NCBI RefSeq assembly: GCF_007988865.1
Contig: NZ_BJUY01000023.1
Location: 1-34,331 of the forward strand
Direction: 5' to 3'
DNA length: 34,331 nt
DNA from: Alkalibacterium kapii
GTDB lineage: Bacteria; Bacillota; Bacilli; Lactobacillales; Carnobacteriaceae_A
A model generated the notes under the pieces. That model was not told the DNA's origin, ran no database searches, and saw only the letters and a program-made list of their open reading frames with translations. The position numbers were made by a program, and so were the translations under genes. Shown piece by piece: positions 1 to 8,694 of this stretch. The first letter of the stretch is position 1. Every line of letters starts with the position of its first letter.

Positions 1-101
1 TGATACTGGAAGAAAGATGTTCAATTAATTCTCTAAGGCTACGCTATAATCATAAAAAGTATACCGAAAAGTGTTCATTCTCTTAACATACCTTAAAAAG
101 G

Positions 102-124
102 AAAAGAGAGCCGGCTCTCTTTTT
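102..124. terminator. Bidirectional hairpin terminator
   Basis: A perfect palindrome, GAGAGCCGGCTCTC (106-119), is flanked by AAAA on the left and TTTT on the right. It lies just downstream of the minus-strand hydrolase gene and can work in both directions. Bases 1-100 hold no gene I can support; a TATAAT at 45-50 has no good -35 partner. Confidence 0.75.
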
Positions 125-141
125 TCATTCCTTCAGTTCTT

Positions 142-891
142 TCATTCTTTTAGTCCGATCATCTCTTTAACAAAAAAAGCAGTAATCTGTTTCATCGTAG
201 GGACTTTAACCAGGTGCTCTTCGTCCTCTTCAATAAAAGTCAGATTCTTGTAAGGATTTTCTTTGACAAACTCCAGAACATGGCTATAGGGAACCACTAT
301 ATCGTGTATCCCATGCCAGAATAAAACAGGTCTATCACCTAACGTCTCCGGACGCATAGACAAATCATATTCAGGGACCCATTTCAGTAAAGTCTCATAA
401 TCATGCGGGAAAAAGCGGTCGAGTTTTGTTGCATGATCCACTATACGTTGACGATATTTCGTCAGCTTTGGAGACCCCATAACGCAGGCTGCAACTTTTA
501 TTTCCTGGTGGTGCGTCAAGAGGGCACAGGTTGTGATCCCGCCCATGGATACGCCACCGACAGCTATTCGTTCATCGACGACTCCCAGCTTTTTAAAATG
601 ATCCACAATGAATCCAAATTCAAATAAATTAGTATGAATACTCTGCCAGAAAGTCAGTGACGGGATTTTTACGATCGGTTGTTTTCTCTCACCATGATTG
701 GCAGCGTCCGGTAATATGACACGAAAGCCAGCTTCTGCAAGATAACGCCCCTGAGTCAGCACAAGCTCTTTGGAAGACTGCCAGCCATGATAAAACACGA
801 TCAGTGGCAATACATCATTGCGTTTCTGCTCTCCTACAACTTCTAGCAATGGAATAGATCCTAATGACCGTTTGCGTATTGTTAATTTCAT
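142..891 (-). CDS. Alpha/beta hydrolase (esterase / dienelactone hydrolase-like)
   Basis: This 249-residue cytoplasmic protein has no signal peptide. It shows the nucleophile elbow GGVSMGG with Ser115, a likely acid Asp197 in HGIHDIVV, and a likely catalytic His226 in DEEHLVK, which is the serine-hydrolase triad order. The early FYHGW segment fits the oxyanion loop, as in the prolyl-oligopeptidase-like esterases (YtmA type). The substrate cannot be told from the sequence. It lies 24 bp downstream of the AAC(3)-family gene on the same strand and is probably cotranscribed with it. The ATG is about 15 bases from the nearest GGAGG, which is long, but I see no better in-frame start. A palindromic terminator follows. 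Confidence 0.85.
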   Translation of the reverse strand: MKLTIRKRSLGSIPLLEVVGEQKRNDVLPLIVFYHGWQSSKELVLTQGRYLAEAGFRVILPDAANHGERKQPIVKIPSLTFWQSIHTNLFEFGFIVDHFKKLGVVDERIAVGGVSMGGITTCALLTHHQEIKVAACVMGSPKLTKYRQRIVDHATKLDRFFPHDYETLLKWVPEYDLSMRPETLGDRPVLFWHGIHDIVVPYSHVLEFVKENPYKNLTFIEEDEEHLVKVPTMKQITAFFVKEMIGLKE

Positions 892-915
892 TCTATTTGT
901 CTTTAGCCTCCTTTT

Positions 916-1710
916 TTACTTTCGCTGATTCTGAAAATAATAGCGCCACTTATCAGACAGCGGTTCGTTCCTGGTGAATAAGTCAGGATTTTTTACAAGT
1001 AATTCAGAAAGAAGCAGTGCCGTTTTTTCAGCATCCAGCAAACGTACGATGGCATCTCCAAAAGCCCCTTTTCTCATCGCTCCTTCTTCAAGCAATATCT
1101 CTTCAACTTTCCAGTAATGATCAGATGAAGACGAACCTGCATGACGTCGGGAAGGCACCCGCACTTTTTCACCGGAGTAGAGAACACTGTACAAATCGAC
1201 GTGGGTGTCTTTTATTCTGCCGGGAGTATTGACCCATTCTTCCACGCCATGAATAAAAGTGTTTTTCGTTAAATCCACACCTATAAGAAGGATCTGAGCA
1301 CTTCTATCCAGTAGTTTCCCCCAGACAGATCCTCTGGCACAGGGCGTGTCATGTTTGTATTCCCCTTCAGTAAATTCTTTCGCATCTTTACCCAGGGCCG
1401 CTACAGAATGCGTCGGATGTTCTGAGCGATACACACTTTCTCGTTTCCTGAATCTTTCAGTCAGCATACCCACGTTTGAAGGCGACTGCAACACATCAAA
1501 GACAGGGTTGTCTTTGTCTATATACTCCCAAGTATGTGTGGGAAGTACGAGCAAACCCTCCTTCATGTAGGTGCTGAGACTGTCCAGAACCGTATCCGGG
1601 CCGCCTTCTACTTCTCCGATACTTTTGAAAGAAGAATGAACGAGTAAGGTTCCTTTACTGTTTATATCCAGTTTTTTTAAATCATTGATCAATGATACTT
1701 TTGTATGCAT
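916..1710 (-). CDS. AAC(3)-family N-acetyltransferase
   Basis: The 264-residue protein matches the aminoglycoside 3-N-acetyltransferase fold family (antibiotic NAT; B. subtilis YokD is a chromosomal relative). Family hallmarks visible are LLVHSSFKSIG near residues 22-32, GGPDTVLDSL, LPTHTW, and the conserved EHPTHSVAALG block at 97-107, which holds the His expected near the active site. GSVWGKLL and LLIGV follow as usual. It would transfer acetyl from acetyl-CoA to an amine. Chromosomal members of this family often have no proven link to resistance, so the substrate is open. The ATG has a GAGGG site about 8 bases upstream. The hydrolase gene follows closely and may share its transcript. Confidence 0.85.
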   Translation of the reverse strand: MHTKVSLINDLKKLDINSKGTLLVHSSFKSIGEVEGGPDTVLDSLSTYMKEGLLVLPTHTWEYIDKDNPVFDVLQSPSNVGMLTERFRKRESVYRSEHPTHSVAALGKDAKEFTEGEYKHDTPCARGSVWGKLLDRSAQILLIGVDLTKNTFIHGVEEWVNTPGRIKDTHVDLYSVLYSGEKVRVPSRRHAGSSSSDHYWKVEEILLEEGAMRKGAFGDAIVRLLDAEKTALLLSELLVKNPDLFTRNEPLSDKWRYYFQNQRK

Positions 1711-1840
1711 GAATTTTCCCTCATTTAGTAATTATCATACTCTTAAGTAAACAGCATAGGTACAAGAATTGCAACTGAATCACTGCTTTTTCTTAACCTT
1801 CACTTTCAGGATCGCCTTCACACTTTAAATAATGTCTATA

Positions 1841-1888
1841 AAAAACACCAGCGCGAAATCTCTTGAGATTTCTTTCGCTGGTGTTTTT
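1841..1888. terminator. Strong hairpin terminator after the 3D-domain gene
   Basis: AACACCAGCG and GAAATCTC pair with GAGATTTC and CGCTGGTGTT around a TT loop, with A- and T-runs on the outer sides. It sits 12 bp past the stop of the minus-strand 3D-domain gene. The remaining 1711-1840 stretch upstream of the acetyltransferase holds no clear feature apart from its leader. Confidence 0.85.
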
Positions 1889-1899
1889 CATTCATATGA

Positions 1900-3012
1900 T
1901 TAGTTTAAAATACGGACGGTCACATTGCGTCTTCCCCATTTCAGGGCTTCTGCTACTGTACTGAAGTGGATATCAATGATCTTGCCATTGATCGCCCCAC
2001 CCGTATCACCGGCAAGGTAAACACCCATGCCTTCAACTTCGACCATAGAGCCTAGTGGGATCACTGAAGGATCCACAGCTATCACACGCGGGTTGACGCG
2101 CAGATCAATACCCATGTAAGTATGTTTACTTAATCCCGGTTGTTGAGTAGAGTAACCTGTTGCTTGAACTTTCAGGGTGCGGCCAGTTGCTTTTGCAGGT
2201 TTCGATTCAGTTTTTTGTGTTGTCTTAGGCGCTGCTGCATTTGACTGTTCAGCACTTGTCTGTTTTTCTGACGAAGAAGAGGATACTCCCACTTCCTGCT
2301 TATCTTTTGTTTTATTTGCTGCTGCAACTACAGCGTTTTGTCTAGCTTTTTTTCGGTCTTCTCTCAAACGTGCATTTTCTTCTGATTCTTTTTTGGCAAG
2401 TACGCTTAGCTCCGCTTGATTTTCTTGGATCATTTCCTGGAGTGAAGCAATTTTATCATCCAGGTCATTTTTCCGGCTCAACGCTTTGTCCTGCTTCTCT
2501 TCAAGCTCTGCACGTGAATCGATCAGATTTTCTTTCAGATCAGCTAATTTTTGCACTTCTTCCTCAGCCAATTCGATTTGCTCATTACCCGCATCCGTTA
2601 AACGCATGATGACAAGAAAGCGGTTGAACATGTCTGATACACTTTCAGATTTCAATAAAGTCAGTACGATATTTTGCGATATTTCATTTACCTGCAGAGA
2701 TTTCAACCGATCTCTTGCTTGTTCCATTCTGGCTGAAACAATTTCTTCCTGTTCCATAATATTTGCTTCGGTGGTCTTTATATCTTGTTCTTTCTCGGTA
2801 ATAGTCTTGTTCAATGAGCTTAACGCCTCATTCAAGGTATTAACTTCTTCGATCACCGTGTTCACATTCTCCTGAAGTCCTCGGATTTCTTGTTTCTTCT
2901 CGGTTTGTTGAATATTTATTTCATTTAGTGATTCAGCTGAAACCGGTTGTACTGTATTCATCTGTATAAATGTTAAAGCAATAATGGCTAAACTCAGTAC
3001 TCTTTTTATCAT
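1900..3012 (-). CDS. Secreted coiled-coil protein with C-terminal 3D domain (predicted peptidoglycan lytic enzyme)
   Basis: The 370-residue protein begins with a Sec signal peptide (basic MIKR, hydrophobic core, likely cleavage after VSA at about 26). Residues about 30-220 are Glu/Lys/Gln-rich heptads, a long coiled coil like the N-terminus of PcsB/CwlO-type hydrolases. A Ser/Lys/Thr/Ala-rich linker (about 225-275) follows. The last 95 residues are a 3D domain: ATGYS, VIAVDPSVIPLGS, then AGDTGGAINGKIIDI with the family's three conserved aspartates, and EALKWGRRNVTVRIL. The 3D fold is related to MltA-type lytic transglycosylases, so cell-wall cleavage outside the membrane is likely, though not shown here. 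There is an AAGGGA site 13 bases before the ATG, and a strong terminator follows. Confidence 0.85.
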   Translation of the reverse strand: MIKRVLSLAIIALTFIQMNTVQPVSAESLNEINIQQTEKKQEIRGLQENVNTVIEEVNTLNEALSSLNKTITEKEQDIKTTEANIMEQEEIVSARMEQARDRLKSLQVNEISQNIVLTLLKSESVSDMFNRFLVIMRLTDAGNEQIELAEEEVQKLADLKENLIDSRAELEEKQDKALSRKNDLDDKIASLQEMIQENQAELSVLAKKESEENARLREDRKKARQNAVVAAANKTKDKQEVGVSSSSSEKQTSAEQSNAAAPKTTQKTESKPAKATGRTLKVQATGYSTQQPGLSKHTYMGIDLRVNPRVIAVDPSVIPLGSMVEVEGMGVYLAGDTGGAINGKIIDIHFSTVAEALKWGRRNVTVRILN

Positions 3013-3077
3013 AATATATCGGACAATCCCTTCTTAACTGAAGTGTTATTTACGTTACCTGTGTTCAATGCTTCGTA

Positions 3078-3105
3078 ATTATACCGACAAAATCCTTAAT
3101 GTACA
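3078..3105 (-). promoter_or_regulatory. Candidate promoter of the 3D-domain gene
   Basis: On the minus strand TGTACA (3100-3105) and TATAAT (3078-3083) are separated by 16 bases. The predicted transcript start lies about 60 bases before the ATG at 3012. The match is by eye only. Confidence 0.4.
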
Positions 3106-3208
3106 TTGCGGTTGTCTTACATTTTATTACAGAATATTGAAATATAAGTGTATCCTGATAACATAAAGACATATTGAGTGACTTGAAACTGGTTATGTTA
3201 GCGCTTTA

Positions 3209-3237
3209 CTTCATTTCGTAATATAATTGTAATGAAG
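3209..3237. promoter_or_regulatory. Inverted repeat around a TATAAT upstream of ppx
   Basis: CTTCATT (3209-3215) and AATGAAG (3231-3237) flank TATAAT (3222-3227), in the roughly 320-bp gap between the divergent 3D-domain and ppx genes. This could be the ppx-ppk1 promoter with an operator over it. No good -35 hexamer is seen at the right distance, which would fit an activated promoter. The rest of the gap (3013-3329) shows no gene. Confidence 0.35.
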
Positions 3238-3329
3238 ATATCTTTTTAGACTTTTTATAGAAGGAAATAGTATGCTTAGATAAAGACAGGTTACATGATT
3301 TATTCGACTAAACCTTAGGAGTGACGAGT

Positions 3330-4895
3330 ATGACAAGAGAACGGATTGGTCTGCTGGATGTGGGGTCAAACACTATCCGACTGGTTATTTTTGAAAAAGA
3401 CGATCATCAGGGCTTTATTGAATTACAAAATATAAAAACACCCGCCCGACTTGTTCAGTACGTGGATGATAAAAACATCATGTCTGAAGAAGGCATACAG
3501 AAACTGATCACTGTGCTGAAAAGTTTCACAGAAATAGCTGGGCGCTATGCAATCATAGACCTTATTTCTATAGCCACAGCTGCAATCAGACGTTCAAAAA
3601 ATAAAAACACGATTCTGCGCCGTGTAGAAGAAGAAGTAGGTTTGAAGCTGGATATCCTTACAGAAAAAAAAGAAGCTTACTATGGGAATTATGCAGTCAG
3701 ACACACCATGGATATCGTCGAGGGTATAAGTGTCGATATCGGTGGTGGAAGTACTGAAGTGACTTATTTTAAAAACAAGGAAGTCAAAAAAGTGCACAGT
3801 TTCCCTTTCGGGACCGTTTCACTGCAGAAAGATTTCTTTGAAGGGCTGGATCACGACAATAAAAAAGCAATAAAAAAAGCACGAAAATGGGTAAAAGAGC
3901 AGTTTGAATCACTGGACTGGCTTTTTGATCTTGAAGTCGTTTTAGTTGGGATCGGTGGTTCGGCACGAAACTATGCTGAAGTCTACCAGCGCCAGACAGA
4001 CTACCCGATTGCAGGTATTCACGAATACTACATGTCTAAAGAAAATCTCGATGATACCTTTAAGCTATTTGAAAAAAGCTCCATGAAAGAACTAGCCGAT
4101 TTAGATGGTTTAAGTGAAGACCGGCGCGATATCATTATTCCAGCCGGCATCGTATTTACCGAATTGCTGAACGTAATGAAATCAGAAACTTTTGCTATAA
4201 GTAATCGCGGTCTGAGAGAAGGCATCATTATTGAACGCTTGAACCGTGATCATGAAGATGCTTATGATCTGTTCGGTATCAAAAGGCAAACAGTTCAGCG
4301 TCTATTCAAGCAATATGACATTCGGCCAATCAGCGCTCATCAAAGGATCCTCCTGGCTGATCAGCTGATCGAATTGATTCAGGATAAAGGCATCTTAAAT
4401 GTTCCAGCTGAAGATCTTTCACTTTTGCATTACGGAGCGACCCTTTACTATCTGGGTAGTTACATTGAAGATGATTCGAAATCTCAGCATACCTTTTATA
4501 TTATCTCAAACACGAATCTCCATGGATTCAATCATAAGGACCGTGTACGCCTTGCTTTGCTGGCCAGTTACAAAAACCGCTCTTTATTCAAGCAATATAC
4601 AAAGGCTTTCAAAGACTGGTATGAAAAGAGCGAGCTCGATCTTTTACTTTACATGGGAAGCATCATTAAATTTGCAGAAGCACTAAGCGACTCTCAAGTG
4701 AATGTTGTCCAGAGCATGAAGCTCATAGAGTCAGACAATGACAGTTATGAATTACTGATCACTTACAGTGGTGACGCTATTGCTGAAAAATATAGAGCCA
4801 ATAAGCATAAAAACCATATTGAACGGGTACTGGGTAAGTCACTTGATATTACATTTAATAAAAACGAAGAAACATCATCCCAAACGGAGGTATAG
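3330..4895 (+). CDS. ppx: Exopolyphosphatase / GppA-family phosphatase
   Basis: The 521-residue protein has the two-lobed ASKHA fold of Ppx/GppA. Visible landmarks are the first phosphate loop GLLDVGSNTIRLVIF (residues 7-21), the second glycine loop SVDIGGGSTEVTYF (from 134) and VLVGIGGSARNYAEV. A helical HD-like C-terminal domain starts at about 320, as in long Ppx proteins. It should release phosphate from the ends of polyphosphate chains; a role on (p)ppGpp is possible for the family. I chose the ATG at 3330 because AGGAG lies 8 bases upstream; a GTG at 3321 would sit directly on that site. It ends 2 bases before ppk1, so the pair forms a polyphosphate degradation and synthesis operon. Confidence 0.95.
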   Translation: MTRERIGLLDVGSNTIRLVIFEKDDHQGFIELQNIKTPARLVQYVDDKNIMSEEGIQKLITVLKSFTEIAGRYAIIDLISIATAAIRRSKNKNTILRRVEEEVGLKLDILTEKKEAYYGNYAVRHTMDIVEGISVDIGGGSTEVTYFKNKEVKKVHSFPFGTVSLQKDFFEGLDHDNKKAIKKARKWVKEQFESLDWLFDLEVVLVGIGGSARNYAEVYQRQTDYPIAGIHEYYMSKENLDDTFKLFEKSSMKELADLDGLSEDRRDIIIPAGIVFTELLNVMKSETFAISNRGLREGIIIERLNRDHEDAYDLFGIKRQTVQRLFKQYDIRPISAHQRILLADQLIELIQDKGILNVPAEDLSLLHYGATLYYLGSYIEDDSKSQHTFYIISNTNLHGFNHKDRVRLALLASYKNRSLFKQYTKAFKDWYEKSELDLLLYMGSIIKFAEALSDSQVNVVQSMKLIESDNDSYELLITYSGDAIAEKYRANKHKNHIERVLGKSLDITFNKNEETSSQTEV

Positions 4896-4897
4896 TT

Positions 4898-7024
4898 ATG
4901 CCGATTCGAAAGCATTCACTGGAGAATCCAGATTATTATCAGAATCGAGAATTATCGTGGCTGGATTTTAATGCCCGTGTCATCGAGGAAGCTGATGATC
5001 GGAACAATCCCCTTTTCGAACAGCTGAAATTTCTCGCAATAGGCAGCTCTAATTTGGATGAATTCTACAAAGTGCGCGTAGCAGGTCTTCAGGATCAGCA
5101 AAAAATGGGTGTCAATGAATTGGACACAAAAAAACAATGGTCACCTAAAAAGCAGCTTCAGGAAATAACGAAAAAAAATCTGAAACAAGTGAAACGACAG
5201 TATGCCCTTTTTGAAAAAAAGAAAGAGGCACTTGAAAAGCATGCCGTAACGTTTACCAGAATAGGCGCTCTACCAGAGCATGACAGGAAATACGCTGAGA
5301 ATTTATTTAAAACAGATATCGCTCCGGCCATAACCCCTTACGGTATCGATGCTTATCGCCCTTTCCCGCATCTGTCGGATGGAGTTTTACACTTGTTCGT
5401 TAAGCTCAAGAAATCTGACTCAACATTTATTGCTATTGTTCCCGTCCCCAAACGCTTGGACCGGATATTGTCAGTAAAGAAAGCAAATGAAATCCAGTTA
5501 CTGTTTTCCGAAGATATGATCCAGTCTTTTCTTTCAGATTTTTTTAAAGGCTATGACGTCAGCTATTCTTTTACTTTTCGCATAACCCGAAATGCAGACT
5601 TGGAAATACAGGAAGAAGGCGCAGAAGATTTACTTTCCGCGATCGAAGATTACCTTGAAAAGAGGAAAAATGGCCGGGCTGTCAGACTTGAGATAGAACA
5701 ACCAGCCACCGACCATTCCATCGAGAAGGACATTGCTTATTTAAAAAAAGAACTGGCTATAAAGCAAAGAGATATTTATATACTGAATGGCCCTCTTGAT
5801 TTAACTTGCCTACATGAAGTTGTGGATATATTGAAAAGCACAGGTTTGAATTTATCTTTTGAATCCTTTACCCCTTTCTATCCTACTTTGTACAGCAAGC
5901 ATTCCGTCTATAACTTAGCCAGAAAGAATGATCTGTTTTTCTATCACCCTTTTGATTCTTTTCAGCCAATTATTCAGTTCATTGAACAAGCTGTCAGTGA
6001 TAAGCGGACGATCGCAATTAAACAAACCTTGTACCGCGTCAGTCAAGATTCCCCTCTCGTAAGTGCACTCGAGCGGGCAGCGAGAAAAGGGATACAGGTC
6101 ACTGTGCTGGTTGAACTGAAAGCGCGGTTCGATGAAGCCAATAATGTGCATTGGGCCAAGAAACTGGAAGAAGCCGGTGCTCATATTCTGTATGGTGTCA
6201 AAGGGCTGAAAACACATACCAAAGCAACACTCGTCATCAAAAAAGAGCCCGCAGGTTTTGTGCGATATGCACACCTTGGCACTGGCAATTATAATGAACA
6301 GACGGCGCTTTTATACACAGATATGGGAATAATCACAGCAGATAAAAAAATCACCCAGGATATATTCGATTTTTTCAATTATTTAAGTGGCTATAGTGAC
6401 CAGCCTGATTATCACTATCTGCATGTATCCCCTTTTGATATCCGTGATGCTTTTATTGAGAACATTGAAAAAGAGATCAGTCTTCATAAACAGTATGGCA
6501 ATGGACATATTATTGCAAAAATGAATTCTCTCACAGATAAAAAAATGCTTTTAAAACTCTACGAAGCAAGTCAGGCTGGTGTCAGGATCGAATTGATCGT
6601 GCGGGGGATCTGTTGCCTCGTTCCCGGCATAGAAGGCGTCAGTGAAAACATCACAGTAAGAAGTATCGTCGGACGCTTTTTAGAACATAGCCGTGTTTAT
6701 TATTTCTATCATAATGGGGCTGCAAACTTGTACCTTTCTTCGGCAGATATGATGACCCGTAATATGATCAAAAGAGTGGAAATTGCTTTTCCTGTTCTGG
6801 ATAATAATTTAAAACGCTACATTCTTTCGATTTTGAAACTATATCTGTATGACAACGTTAAAGCATGGAACCTGACTCATGATGGTCTTTACACTAAAAC
6901 AGCCCTCAACGGACTCAGACCTGTTCATGCACAAGAAGTATTGATGCAATTGAAACAAAAGACCAGTAACGGTACCGATTCATTTTTGCATAGATTTTGT
7001 GAACATGTCTTTTGGAGAAAATAA
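4898..7024 (+). CDS. ppk1: Polyphosphate kinase 1
   Basis: The 708-residue cytoplasmic enzyme matches Ppk1 in length and in domain order (N, head, C1 and C2). Landmarks are LSWLDFNARVIEEA and SSNLDEFYKVRV near the N-terminus, the phosphohistidine loop KTHTKATLVIKKE with His440, HLGTGNYNEQTALLYTD just after it, and a second conserved His597 in FLEHSRVYYF. SSADMMTRN then RVEIAFPV close the active site. It reversibly moves the ATP gamma-phosphate onto polyphosphate. A GGAGG lies 7 bases before the ATG and the ppx stop is 2 bases away, so translation is probably coupled. No clear terminator follows; 7025-7251 shows no gene. Confidence 0.97.
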   Translation: MPIRKHSLENPDYYQNRELSWLDFNARVIEEADDRNNPLFEQLKFLAIGSSNLDEFYKVRVAGLQDQQKMGVNELDTKKQWSPKKQLQEITKKNLKQVKRQYALFEKKKEALEKHAVTFTRIGALPEHDRKYAENLFKTDIAPAITPYGIDAYRPFPHLSDGVLHLFVKLKKSDSTFIAIVPVPKRLDRILSVKKANEIQLLFSEDMIQSFLSDFFKGYDVSYSFTFRITRNADLEIQEEGAEDLLSAIEDYLEKRKNGRAVRLEIEQPATDHSIEKDIAYLKKELAIKQRDIYILNGPLDLTCLHEVVDILKSTGLNLSFESFTPFYPTLYSKHSVYNLARKNDLFFYHPFDSFQPIIQFIEQAVSDKRTIAIKQTLYRVSQDSPLVSALERAARKGIQVTVLVELKARFDEANNVHWAKKLEEAGAHILYGVKGLKTHTKATLVIKKEPAGFVRYAHLGTGNYNEQTALLYTDMGIITADKKITQDIFDFFNYLSGYSDQPDYHYLHVSPFDIRDAFIENIEKEISLHKQYGNGHIIAKMNSLTDKKMLLKLYEASQAGVRIELIVRGICCLVPGIEGVSENITVRSIVGRFLEHSRVYYFYHNGAANLYLSSADMMTRNMIKRVEIAFPVLDNNLKRYILSILKLYLYDNVKAWNLTHDGLYTKTALNGLRPVHAQEVLMQLKQKTSNGTDSFLHRFCEHVFWRK

Positions 7025-7188
7025 ATAATAAAAAGTTCTCTTTATCGGGGATTTTGAAAGTTAGATACCATGATCAGCAATGACTGATCAAAAGCAGGCT
7101 TCGACGCTAAGGCTTAAAACTAAGGTGCCAGTAATGACCCGATTCAATCAGCTGCCACTCCCGGTTCAATACATTCGTTTATATAATT

Positions 7189-7218
7189 TTGACAAGCATT
7201 CTCTTGCTGTGGTAAAAC
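7189..7218 (+). promoter_or_regulatory. Candidate promoter of the DtxR-family gene
   Basis: TTGACA (7189-7194) is a perfect -35 hexamer, followed after 18 bases by a weak TAAAAC (7213-7218). A perfect TATAAT at 7182-7187 overlaps just upstream but has no partner. The predicted start is about 30 bases before the ATG. Confidence 0.4.
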
Positions 7219-7251
7219 TTTAATAGATAGAATAAAAAGGATGGACTTAAA

Positions 7252-7911
7252 ATGACACCAAATAAAGAGAATTTTATAAAGGCGATTTATGAACTGGGTG
7301 GGGATGATAAAATCATTTCCAATAAAGAACTGGCTCAGGCTTTATCCATCTCAGCCGCCTCCGTAACAGAAATGAATACTCGGCTGTTGAAAGAAGACTT
7401 GATCAGTCACGTCCCTTATCGTGGTGTTAAACTTACTCCCAGCGGAAAATGTATTGCTAACCGGCTTATTAGAAAGCACCGGATATGGGAAGTCTTTTTA
7501 GCTGAAAAGCTGGGTTATGACTGGAACGAAGTCCATGCTGATGCAGACCTGCTTGAACACGCTTCTTCAGACAGATTGATCGAGCGCTTGAATGACTTTC
7601 TGGATAAGCCAACCTTTGATCCCCATGGTGGCGTGATTCCCAATAAAGACGGCTCTCTTCCGGAAACATCCAAGTTTCCTTTAACTGATATCGCGATCGG
7701 TGAACATTTTAAAGTCAAGGAAGTCGATGATGACAAGGATTTCCTTAACTACCTTCGTCAAAAAGGGATACAATTGAATCATAGTTACACTTTGGTTGCT
7801 GTTGATCCTTTTGAGAGCTCACTCACTTTAAGGTCAGCCGATAACTCAGAGAAAATCATCGGACAAAAAGCGGCATTAAAAATTTTAGTGGATTATGAAT
7901 CGCCTGCTTAA
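7252..7911 (+). CDS. DtxR/MntR-family metal-dependent transcriptional regulator
   Basis: The 219-residue protein has the DtxR plan: an N-terminal winged helix (NKELAQALSISAASVTEMNTRL as the recognition region, YRGVKLTPSGK as the wing), a dimerisation and metal-binding helix pair (RKHRIWEVF; DADLLEHASSDRLIERL), and an SH3/FeoA-like C-terminal domain (about 145-219). Length and the C-terminal domain are closest to the SloR/ScaR/TroR manganese regulators rather than short MntR. Such proteins repress Mn or Fe importers when metal is bound. No transporter lies nearby, so the targets are elsewhere. By eye, the residue aligned with the MntR ligand Asp8 is Asn7 here. The ATG has an AAAAGG site 11 bases upstream. 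Confidence 0.9.
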   Translation: MTPNKENFIKAIYELGGDDKIISNKELAQALSISAASVTEMNTRLLKEDLISHVPYRGVKLTPSGKCIANRLIRKHRIWEVFLAEKLGYDWNEVHADADLLEHASSDRLIERLNDFLDKPTFDPHGGVIPNKDGSLPETSKFPLTDIAIGEHFKVKEVDDDKDFLNYLRQKGIQLNHSYTLVAVDPFESSLTLRSADNSEKIIGQKAALKILVDYESPA

Positions 7912-7952
7912 TAAGTCTTTTTTTAAAGTAAATAAGTCTTTGGACTTGAAAG

Positions 7953-8558
7953 TTGGGTAAACCAGTGATAAAGCGTTTGAAACAGTTGAAATGGGTTGAC
8001 TTTCTAAGCATCATCGGTGTTGTTTTGTCGCTCATCCTTATTTTATTTGCCTGGCGAGGAGGTATTTTCGAATCACGAGAGCAGTTTGTCAGGTATGTTC
8101 ACCAGTTCGGTAATTATTCGATCCTCATCTTTGTTTCGCTGCAGATTATGCAGCTTTTTCTACCTTTTCTACCTTCGGCTATAACGGTCACTGCCGGAGT
8201 TGTTTTGTATGGACCGATCGTTGGTAATATTTATAACTACATCGGTATCAGTACGGGTTCGATCATCGCATTCCTTTTAGTCAGGCGATATGGCGAACCC
8301 CTTTTACATAAACTGGTCAGTGAAAAACGTATCGATAAATACAAAGGGAAACTGGAAAACAAGAAAAAGTTTGAACGTTTCTTTAAAACTGTTATCTTTA
8401 CTCCTTTTGTGCCGGATAATGTCGTCTGTTACCTTGCAGGTTTATCAAATATGTCCATAAAAAAAGTCGTGACTGTGATTTTACTGGGGAAACCTTTATC
8501 CATCGTTCTTTACAGTCTTGGCTGGACAACAGTTCTGGAACTTATCGGTATCCTCTAA
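7953..8558 (+). CDS. TVP38/TMEM64-family (DedA-like) membrane protein
   Basis: The 201-residue protein has about five hydrophobic segments. It carries the family's glycine-rich core: QLFLPFLPSAITVTAGVVLYGPIVG followed by GISTGSIIAFLLVRRYGEPLL, then FTPFVPDNVVCYLAGLSNMS. These match the VTT (SNARE-associated) domain of the TVP38/DedA families, which are linked to lipid scrambling and envelope homeostasis. Substrate and direction are unknown here. The start is uncertain: TTG at 7953 is the most upstream choice after an in-frame stop, GTG at 7965 is the alternative, and neither has a good ribosome site. An imperfect hairpin (8573-8612) follows, but without a T-run. Confidence 0.85.
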   Translation: MGKPVIKRLKQLKWVDFLSIIGVVLSLILILFAWRGGIFESREQFVRYVHQFGNYSILIFVSLQIMQLFLPFLPSAITVTAGVVLYGPIVGNIYNYIGISTGSIIAFLLVRRYGEPLLHKLVSEKRIDKYKGKLENKKKFERFFKTVIFTPFVPDNVVCYLAGLSNMSIKKVVTVILLGKPLSIVLYSLGWTTVLELIGIL

Positions 8559-8653
8559 ATCTTTCTTAACAGCTATTCTTTGAACTCTTTCTTTTCATCT
8601 GGAAAAGAATAGTCAGGGGATGGCTTTTATTTTTTCTGAACCCTTTTCATACA

Positions 8654-8662
8654 TGGTATACT
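8654..8662 (+). promoter_or_regulatory. Extended -10 promoter of pulA
   Basis: TGGTATACT is an extended -10 element (TATACT at 8657-8662) 32 bases before the pulA ATG, with only a poor -35. It sits inside the region between the earlier in-frame ATG codons and 8695, which supports the downstream start. Confidence 0.5.
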
Positions 8663-8694
8663 GGACTTGTACGCTCAGCGAAAGGATAGTGACT

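Noticed and set aside
3-86. Open frame from the left edge (ILEERCSINSLRLRYNHKK) as the end of a gene
   Set aside because: Only 27 codons, no family resemblance I can support, and other frames close early.
916-1710. Aminoglycoside resistance gene
   Set aside because: The fold family is clear, but many chromosomal relatives are not shown to confer resistance and nothing here indicates a mobile element.
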